This document shows, one piece after another, positions 14,872-19,814 of a stretch of 19,814 bases of DNA. Position 1 is the first letter of the stretch. Each line of letters opens with the position of its first letter. The stretch comes from Methylotenera_A sp040387515 (GTDB lineage: Bacteria; Pseudomonadota; Gammaproteobacteria; Burkholderiales; Methylophilaceae): contig JAZKDP010000035.1 in the NCBI GenBank assembly GCA_040387515.1, positions 1 to 19,814 of the forward strand. Direction: 5' to 3'. The notes beneath the pieces are model-generated. The model made no database searches, had not been told where the DNA came from, and was given only the letters and a program-made list of their open reading frames with translations. Both the position numbers and the translations under genes were made by a program.

Positions 14872-15793
14872 TGAAATGAAAAAATTTGGCAAAGTAGCCG
14901 TGCTGTTTGGCGGCAAATCGGGCGAGCGTGAAGTGTCGATTAAAAGCGGCTCTGCTGTACTGGCGGCATTAAAACGTCAGGGTGTGAATGCGGTAGCGTT
15001 TGACCCTGCGACTGAAGCACTCAGTGAGCTAAGTAGATTTGACCGTGTATTTATTTCCTTACATGGTCGCTTTGGTGAGGATGGCACCATACAAGGCGCG
15101 CTGGAATTAATGGATATTCCGTTTACAGGTAGCGGTGTGATGTCGTCTAGCTTGGGAATGGATAAATGGCGTACAAAATTATTGTGGCGTGCTGTGGGCA
15201 TTGCAACACCAGATTTTGAACTAGTAAATGCGAGCAGCAATTTTGCGGCAATTGAGCAGAAATTGGGCTTGCCGATGTTTGTTAAGCCTGCCAATGAAGG
15301 TTCCAGTATCGGTATTAGTAAAGTTAAACAAGCTGGTGGATTAAAAGCCGCTTATGAATTGGCTGCTGAAGCAGATCCGCTGGTGATTGCAGAGCAGTTT
15401 GTAGGTGGTGGTGAATACACAGTGGGTATTTTAGGTGATCAAGTCTTACCAATTATCAAAATAGTACCGAAAAATGAATTTTATGATTTTGAAGCTAAAT
15501 ATCTGCGCGATGACACGGAGTATCGTTGCCCAAGCGGATTAAGCGCAGAAAAAGAAGCCTTAATACAAGAGGAAGCCTTGCAAGCTTTTCGCGCCATCGG
15601 TTGCAGCGGTTGGGGACGAGTGGATTTTTTAATGGATGAAGCGGGAAACCACTATTTTTTAGAAGTGAACACCAGCCCTGGTATGACGGATCATAGTTTG
15701 GTACCAATGGCGGCTAAAGCGGCGGGTATTTCTTTTGATGATTTAGTGGTGCAAATTTTAGCGATGACACTGGACGGAAAAAATGTGGGATAA
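14864..15793 (+). CDS. ddlB: D-alanine--D-alanine ligase
   Basis: An ATP-grasp ligase that makes D-Ala-D-Ala for MurF. It has the N-terminal substrate domain with VLFGGKSGEREVS, the ATP-grasp core with FVKPANEGSSIGISKV and EQFVGGGEYTVGI, and the C-terminal EVNTSPGMTDHSLVP that holds metal and substrate ligands. It has 309 residues from ATG 14864 (E. coli DdlB 306). The start is uncertain. GTG 14858 has the best spacing to AGAGGTGA (14841-14848), ATG 14864 is 15 nt away from it, and ATG 14876 lies directly before the conserved KKFGKVAVLFGG. The gene overlaps murB at the start and ftsQ by 11 bp at the end. The DdlB name is by position in the dcw cluster. Confidence 0.95.
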   Translation: MRDEMKKFGKVAVLFGGKSGEREVSIKSGSAVLAALKRQGVNAVAFDPATEALSELSRFDRVFISLHGRFGEDGTIQGALELMDIPFTGSGVMSSSLGMDKWRTKLLWRAVGIATPDFELVNASSNFAAIEQKLGLPMFVKPANEGSSIGISKVKQAGGLKAAYELAAEADPLVIAEQFVGGGEYTVGILGDQVLPIIKIVPKNEFYDFEAKYLRDDTEYRCPSGLSAEKEALIQEEALQAFRAIGCSGWGRVDFLMDEAGNHYFLEVNTSPGMTDHSLVPMAAKAAGISFDDLVVQILAMTLDGKNVG

Positions 15794-16556
15794 ACCCCGC
15801 CTACTGAATTGGTTAGCCAATTTACTGTACGCCATGTCGGTGGTGTTAATGCTGTACGCCTTGGTGTTTGTGGTGGTGCATTTGCCGATTTTTCCATTGC
15901 GTGAGGTGAAGGTTAATGGGCAACTAGCGCATGTGAATCGCGAACAGATCAAGTTGATTGTGGCTAAACATTTAAAAGGTAATTTTTTCACCTTAGATTT
16001 AGTTAAAACCCGCGATGCATTTCAGAAGCTACCTTGGGCACGTGATGTAAGCGTGCGCCGTCGCTGGCCAGATCAGCTGGAAGTTTCAATTGAAGAACAT
16101 CAGGCATTAGCGCGCTGGGGCAATATTGCGCTGGTGAATACGCATGGTGAATTGTTCCAGGCCGCAACAGATGCGGAATTGCCTGTGTTTTACGGGCCAG
16201 GAGATGGCGTGCTGGAAGTGACTAAAAGCTACGGAAACTATAGCCAAATTTTAAATAAAGCCGATATCAAAATCGCGCAAGTGACTTTATCGCCACGCCG
16301 TTCGTGGGAAATTAAAACCGACAAAGGCCTAACGATTGCACTTGGTCGCATAGAAATGGATGCGCGCTTGAATAAATTTACAGGTGCGTATCAATCGACA
16401 TTAAGTCGATTAAATCTAAAAGTGACTTATGCGGATTTGCGCTATCCGAATGGTTTTGCAGTAAGAAAACCAGTTGGGTTAAGTGCTTTATTAAATAAAC
16501 AATTGCCAGTTAAAACAACGCCTGTGGCACCTGTTCCAGCAGCAAAGGCGACATAA
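15783..16556 (+). CDS. ftsQ: cell division protein FtsQ
   Basis: A bitopic inner-membrane divisome protein that anchors FtsL and FtsB. It has a short cytoplasmic tail, a transmembrane helix at about residues 11-33, a POTRA domain from FPLREVKVNGQL (about 36) to about 105 (with LPWARDVSVRRRWPDQLEV), and the beta domain to about residue 232. It ends in a Pro/Ala/Val-rich tail. At 257 residues it is close to the family's usual size. ATG 15783 overlaps the ddlB stop by 11 bp and follows a purine-rich ACGGAAAAA. Its TAA (16554-16556) forms the first bases of the hairpin that separates it from ftsA. Confidence 0.95.
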   Translation: MWDKPRLLNWLANLLYAMSVVLMLYALVFVVVHLPIFPLREVKVNGQLAHVNREQIKLIVAKHLKGNFFTLDLVKTRDAFQKLPWARDVSVRRRWPDQLEVSIEEHQALARWGNIALVNTHGELFQAATDAELPVFYGPGDGVLEVTKSYGNYSQILNKADIKIAQVTLSPRRSWEIKTDKGLTIALGRIEMDARLNKFTGAYQSTLSRLNLKVTYADLRYPNGFAVRKPVGLSALLNKQLPVKTTPVAPVPAAKAT

Positions 16557-16574
16557 GCTAAACAATTTAGCTTA
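16554..16574 (+). promoter_or_regulatory. 9-bp hairpin between ftsQ and ftsA
   Basis: TAAGCTAAA (16554-16562) and TTTAGCTTA (16566-16574) pair perfectly with a CAA loop. No U-tract follows, so it is not an intrinsic terminator. It starts with the ftsQ stop codon and ends at the Shine-Dalgarno sequence of the leader ORF. It could mark an RNA processing site or protect the 5' end of an ftsAZ message. Confidence 0.55.
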
Positions 16575-16583
16575 GGAAACAAA

Positions 16584-16604
16584 ATGAAAAAAGGGAGTAA
16601 ATAA
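16584..16604 (+). other. putative six-codon leader ORF coupled to ftsA
   Basis: ATG 16584 opens a frame encoding MKKGSK and ends at TAA 16602-16604, which shares its last A with the ftsA ATG (TAATG). AGGA (16574-16577) lies 6 nt before its ATG. The ftsA Shine-Dalgarno GGGAG (16593-16597) is inside it. Translation of the mini-ORF would deliver a terminating ribosome exactly at the ftsA start. Chance occurrence cannot be excluded with so short a frame. Confidence 0.35.
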
Positions 16605-17842
16605 TGAGCAAGGTTCGTGAAGATAAAAACCTAATTGTAGGGTTAGATATCGGCACATCTAAGATTGTGACCATAGTCGCCGAACTGTTGCCAGAAGGCA
16701 CTTTAAAGGTGATTGGTCTTGGTCAGCATGTGTCGCGTGGCCTAAAAAAAGGCGTAGTGATTAATATAGATTCCACCATGCAGGCGATTCAACGCTCGAT
16801 AGAAGAAGCGGAATTGATGGCAGATTGCAAAATCAATGCGGTATTTACTGGCATTGCGGGCAGCCATATCAAGAGCCTGAATTCGCATGGTATGGTCAAA
16901 ATTAAAGATGCTGAAGTGTCGCAAATGGATATTGACCGCGTGGTTGAAACCGCACGTGCGATAGCTTTGCCGGCTGATCAGCAAATACTGCATATCTTGA
17001 CGCAAGAGTTCATTATTGATGGCCAAGACGACGTGCGCGATCCACTCGGCATGAGCGGCATGAAGTTAGAAGCAAAAGTGCATATCGTTACTGGCGCTGT
17101 AGCGGCCGCGCAAAATATCGTGAAGTGCATCAAGCGTTGCGGCTTAGAAGTGAGCGATTTGATTCTGCAACCATTGGCATCCAGCGTTGCTGTGTTAACC
17201 GATGATGAAAAAGATCTAGGCGTTTGCTTAGTGGATATTGGTGGCGGTACGACAGATATCGCGGTATTCAAAAATGGCTCTATACGTCACACAGCGGTAG
17301 TACCAATTGCTGGCGACCAAATCACCAATGACGTTGCCGTGGCTTTCCGCACACCGACCCAATCGGCAGAGGATATTAAGGTGAAATATGGTTGTGCGTT
17401 ACGCCAATTGGCCGATGCACGCGAAATCGTCGAAGTGCCAGGCGTAGATGGTCGCGAAGCGCGTCAATTATCGGTACAAACCTTGGCAGAGGTGATTGAG
17501 CCGCGTGTGGTGGAACTGTATGAGTTTGTATTGCAAGAATTACGCCGCAGCGGCATGGAAGAAATGATTGCTTCTGGCATTGTGATTACCGGCGGATCAT
17601 CCATGATGCGCGGCATGATAGAGCTGGGCGAAGAGATTTTCCACATGCCGGTGCGTTTAGGTATGCCGCGTTATGTCGGTGGTTTATCAGAAGTCATCAG
17701 TAATCCGCGTTATGCAACAGGTGTTGGTTTGATTTTGATGGGCAAGCAGCAATTAGAGCGTCAGATTAGTGGGCAAATGGAATCGAATTCAATTGCGCGA
17801 TTGTTTGAAAAAATGAAGTCGTGGTTTCAAGGTAATTTTTAA
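16604..17842 (+). CDS. ftsA: cell division protein FtsA
   Basis: An actin-like ATPase that tethers FtsZ filaments to the inner membrane and recruits later division proteins. The phosphate-1 motif is GLDIGTSK (13-20), phosphate-2 is DIGGGTTD (211-218), and the adenosine motif is GIVITGGSSMM in the C-terminal part. The SHS2 (1C) domain lies in the first third, about residues 84-160. The last 15 residues (IARLFEKMKSWFQGNF) form the amphipathic membrane-targeting helix. At 412 residues it is near E. coli's 420. GGGAG lies 6 nt before ATG 16604. The 47-bp gap after ftsQ holds a hairpin and a mini-ORF, which suggests separate control of the ftsA-ftsZ level. Confidence 0.97.
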   Translation: MSKVREDKNLIVGLDIGTSKIVTIVAELLPEGTLKVIGLGQHVSRGLKKGVVINIDSTMQAIQRSIEEAELMADCKINAVFTGIAGSHIKSLNSHGMVKIKDAEVSQMDIDRVVETARAIALPADQQILHILTQEFIIDGQDDVRDPLGMSGMKLEAKVHIVTGAVAAAQNIVKCIKRCGLEVSDLILQPLASSVAVLTDDEKDLGVCLVDIGGGTTDIAVFKNGSIRHTAVVPIAGDQITNDVAVAFRTPTQSAEDIKVKYGCALRQLADAREIVEVPGVDGREARQLSVQTLAEVIEPRVVELYEFVLQELRRSGMEEMIASGIVITGGSSMMRGMIELGEEIFHMPVRLGMPRYVGGLSEVISNPRYATGVGLILMGKQQLERQISGQMESNSIARLFEKMKSWFQGNF

Positions 17843-17948
17843 GTGGTAGGCATTGGTTAAGTAGTGGTTTTGAAGAGTTAAGTTTTAGAAATAGGGCAGC
17901 GTTTAATGCAAGTTAAATGCAAATATTAAAGGCAAAAGGAGAAATAAA
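17843..17948 (+). promoter_or_regulatory. ftsA-ftsZ intergenic region with MraZ-like repeats
   Basis: A 106-bp gap, the largest inside the cluster apart from the lpxC leader. GTGG at 17843, TTGG at 17853 and GTGG at 17864 give spacings of 10 and 11 bp, resembling the operator before mraZ. No promoter with both elements and good spacing stands out; TTGAAG (17870-17875) and TATTAA (17924-17929) are isolated hexamers. The region ends with AAAGGAG, a strong ribosome binding site 7-8 nt before the ftsZ ATG. A local ftsZ promoter is plausible, since other proteobacteria have them, but I cannot place it. Confidence 0.35.
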
Positions 17949-19115
17949 ATGTTTGAAATTATGGAAAAAGATTCACAAGAAGCCGTCATTAAGGTGATTG
18001 GTGTAGGCGGTTGCGGCGGCAACGCGATCAACCACATGATCAGCAAAAATGTATTAGGCGTTGAATTTATCAGTGCAAACACCGATGCACAGGCATTGAA
18101 GAAAAGTTCTGCAAGCAAAACGATTCAAATTGGATCAGACATTACTAAAGGCTTAGGTGCAGGTGCGAAACCAGAAGTTGGCCGTGAAGCTGCATTGGAA
18201 GATCGCGACCGTATTGCAGAAATGATTGATGGCGCAGATATGCTGTTTATTACCGCGGGTATGGGTGGCGGTACAGGTACAGGCGCAGCGCCCATTATTG
18301 CTGAAGTAGCCAAGGAAATGGGTATTTTAACGGTAGCAGTTGTGACTAAGCCATTTGCCTTTGAAGGTAAGCGCACCAAAGTTGCGGCTGAGGGTCTAGA
18401 AGAGTTATCACAACATGTGGATTCATTAATCGTGATTCCAAATGAGAAATTGATGGAAGTGTTGGGCGAAGACGTACCTTTTACTGAAGCATTCAACGCA
18501 GCGAACGACGTACTGCATAATGCTGTCTCAGGTATTGCAGAGATTATTAATTGCCCAGGTTTGGTCAACGTTGACTTTGCCGATGTACGCACAGTAATGA
18601 GCGAAATGGGCATGGCGATGATGGGTTCAGCAGAAGCCAGTGGCGTGAATCGCGCGATGATTGCAGCAGAGCAAGCCGTTGCAAGCCCGTTGCTAGAAGA
18701 CGTCAACTTGGCCAATGCGCGCGGCGTTTTAGTGAATATCACCGCAAGTGCTAGCTTTAAAATGAAAGAGTACTATGATGTGATGAACACCATCAAAGCG
18801 TTCACTGCAGATGATGCAACCGTGATTGTGGGTAATGTGGTTGACGAGTCGATGGGCGATAAATTGCGCGTGACAATGGTGGCAACTGGCTTAAACGGTT
18901 CAGTTGCACGTCGCCAACAAAAACCAGAGTTGCGTGTAATGACAACGCTAATGACAGGTACGAATAGTCAGCCAGTATTTGTAGGCGGTGAAGTAGAAGA
19001 CGAAGCACCAGCAGTGTTTAGTCAAAACAATCGTCGTGCACAGGTTGAGGCGATGAAAATGTCAGGTGTTGAAGAATATGACATCCCAGCATTTTTACGC
19101 AAACAAGCCGACTAA
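17949..19115 (+). CDS. ftsZ: cell division protein FtsZ
   Basis: A tubulin-like GTPase that forms the Z ring. The N-terminal GTP-binding domain opens with IGVGGCGGNAINHM and contains NTDAQAL and the tubulin signature GGGTGTG (106-112). The T7 region NVDFADVRTVM supplies the catalytic Asp residues. A C-terminal domain, a variable linker (from about residue 320) and a conserved C-terminal peptide ending DIPAFLRKQAD follow. That peptide matches the E. coli tail that binds FtsA and ZipA. At 388 residues it is close to E. coli (383). AAAGGAG gives a strong start at 17949. It follows ftsA by 106 bp and is the most strongly initiated gene here by ribosome binding site. Confidence 0.98.
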   Translation: MFEIMEKDSQEAVIKVIGVGGCGGNAINHMISKNVLGVEFISANTDAQALKKSSASKTIQIGSDITKGLGAGAKPEVGREAALEDRDRIAEMIDGADMLFITAGMGGGTGTGAAPIIAEVAKEMGILTVAVVTKPFAFEGKRTKVAAEGLEELSQHVDSLIVIPNEKLMEVLGEDVPFTEAFNAANDVLHNAVSGIAEIINCPGLVNVDFADVRTVMSEMGMAMMGSAEASGVNRAMIAAEQAVASPLLEDVNLANARGVLVNITASASFKMKEYYDVMNTIKAFTADDATVIVGNVVDESMGDKLRVTMVATGLNGSVARRQQKPELRVMTTLMTGTNSQPVFVGGEVEDEAPAVFSQNNRRAQVEAMKMSGVEEYDIPAFLRKQAD

Positions 19116-19255
19116 TGCCGATTAATATTGACGGTATTTGTTAAAATGTAAGTTGTAACGATTGATAAAACAATCGATATTATTTGAGTAATAAAGGGAA
19201 CCAGCTAGGATTTTCTAGTGAGATGGATCGAGCTATATAGATCGAGATAAATTAA
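19116..19255 (+). promoter_or_regulatory. ftsZ-lpxC intergenic leader
   Basis: 140 bp. It has a small hairpin CGATTG/CAATCG (19159-19176, 6-nt loop) without a U-tract of terminator quality, TATTAT (19178-19183) as a possible -10 element with only a poor -35 match, a CTAG...CTAG inverted pair (about 19205-19218), and two direct copies of GATCGAG (19226-19232 and 19240-19246). The second copy provides the only Shine-Dalgarno-like GAG before the lpxC GTG. The layout suggests a separate, structured lpxC leader, but no single element is strong. Confidence 0.35.
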
Positions 19256-19814
19256 GTGCTGAAACAAAGAACATTAAAAAAACAGATTAGTGCTACTGGC
19301 GTTGGTTTGCATAATGGTGAAAAAGTCACGCTGACTTTGAAACCTGCGGCAATCGATACTGGAATTGTATTTATGCGCGCCGATTTGCCCGGAGCGCCTA
19401 CGATACAAGCACAACCTGATGCAGTGCGTGATACACGCATGTGTTCTGCCCTAGAACATAATGGTGCGCGTGTCGCCACTGTAGAGCACTTAATGTCTGC
19501 GCTAGCGGGTTTAGGCGTTGATAATATAGTTATAGAAGTCACTGCCTCAGAAATTCCGATTATGGATGGTAGTGCTGGACCCTTTATTTATTTGCTACAA
19601 TCGGCTGGCATTGTTGAGCAGCCAGCAGCAAAAAAATTCATTAAGATCAAAAAATTAATAGAAGTAAAAGACGGCGATAAATGGGTGACGTTTGAACCCT
19701 ATCACGGTTTTAAAATGGATTTCACTATTGAGTTTGCGCATCCTGTTTTTGAAAATTCAGGTAGCAACGTCAAAATAGATTTTAAAGATAATAGTTATAT
19801 TAAAGAAATCAGCC
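19256..19814 (+). CDS. lpxC: UDP-3-O-acyl-N-acetylglucosamine deacetylase LpxC (partial, 3' end beyond window)
   Basis: A zinc-dependent deacetylase that catalyses the committed step of lipid A synthesis. The first 186 codons are in the window and are open to its end. Family landmarks: LKQRTLKKQISATGVGLHNG at the start, DAVRDTRMCSAL, TVEHLMSALAGLG with zinc ligand His78 and adjacent Glu77 (E. coli Glu78/His79), and EIPIMDGSAGPF. The other zinc ligands lie beyond the edge. The start is GTG 19256: a stop codon (TAA 19253-19255) directly precedes it, and no in-frame ATG occurs before the conserved core. A GTG start with a weak Shine-Dalgarno sequence (GAG 9 nt upstream) implies modest translation, suiting an enzyme whose amount is tightly limited in other bacteria. 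Confidence 0.96.
   Translation, partial: MLKQRTLKKQISATGVGLHNGEKVTLTLKPAAIDTGIVFMRADLPGAPTIQAQPDAVRDTRMCSALEHNGARVATVEHLMSALAGLGVDNIVIEVTASEIPIMDGSAGPFIYLLQSAGIVEQPAAKKFIKIKKLIEVKDGDKWVTFEPYHGFKMDFTIEFAHPVFENSGSNVKIDFKDNSYIKEIS

Noticed and set aside
18125..18742. Minus-strand open frame of 205 codons opposite ftsZ
   Set aside because: It is antisense to the highly conserved FtsZ core, has no ribosome binding site of note, and has a composition typical of a shadow frame.
19159..19176. Possible terminator after ftsZ
   Set aside because: The stem has only 6 bp with a 6-nt loop and is followed by a mixed AT sequence, not a T-run, so termination there is not supported.
1338..19814. Search for frameshifts, insertion sequences, CRISPR arrays, tRNA or rRNA genes in the cluster
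   Set aside because: All genes are full length with their key motifs intact, gaps are at most 140 bp, and no repeat array or RNA gene structure was seen.

Overview
The window is the division and cell wall (dcw) cluster of a Gram-negative proteobacterium, nearly complete and on one strand. Gene order, the murB gene between murC and ddlB, the LpxC gene after ftsZ, and a neighbouring VPLPA-CTERM (PEP-CTERM family) surface protein suggest an AT-rich betaproteobacterium. Methylophilaceae (Methylotenera-like) is my best guess; it rests on recognition of sequence style, not on a search.

Layout: positions 1-182 hold only a doubtful 50-codon minus-strand frame. A perfect bidirectional terminator lies at 183-212. 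A minus-strand VPLPA-CTERM protein gene occupies 239-865. A 472-bp non-coding region (866-1337) carries the probable cluster promoter and three GTGG repeats spaced exactly 10 bp, which match the known MraZ operator type. Then, all on the plus strand: mraZ, rsmH, ftsL, ftsI, murE, murF, mraY, murD, ftsW, murG, murC, murB, ddlB, ftsQ, ftsA, ftsZ, and the first 186 codons of lpxC, which runs off the window.

How the genes work together: MurB, MurC, MurD, MurE, MurF and Ddl make UDP-MurNAc-pentapeptide in the cytoplasm. MraY and MurG convert it to lipid I and lipid II. FtsW and FtsI polymerise and crosslink it at the septum. FtsL and FtsQ belong to the divisome regulatory complex, and FtsA and FtsZ form the cytoplasmic ring. 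MraZ and RsmH are the conserved regulator and the 16S rRNA methyltransferase at the head of the cluster. LpxC commits to lipid A synthesis, so envelope layers are coordinated nearby. From rsmH to ftsQ most junctions overlap or are nearly fused (ATGA, TAATG), so one long polycistronic message with translational coupling is likely. The larger gaps (before ftsA, ftsZ and lpxC) are where extra signals are seen.

The coding content is ordinary and intact: I saw no broken gene, insertion sequence, CRISPR array or RNA gene. The points worth a second look are small non-coding signals: the MraZ operator, a second MraZ-like repeat set before ftsZ, a six-codon leader ORF plus hairpin before ftsA, hairpins at the ftsL and murC starts, and the unexplained left edge.
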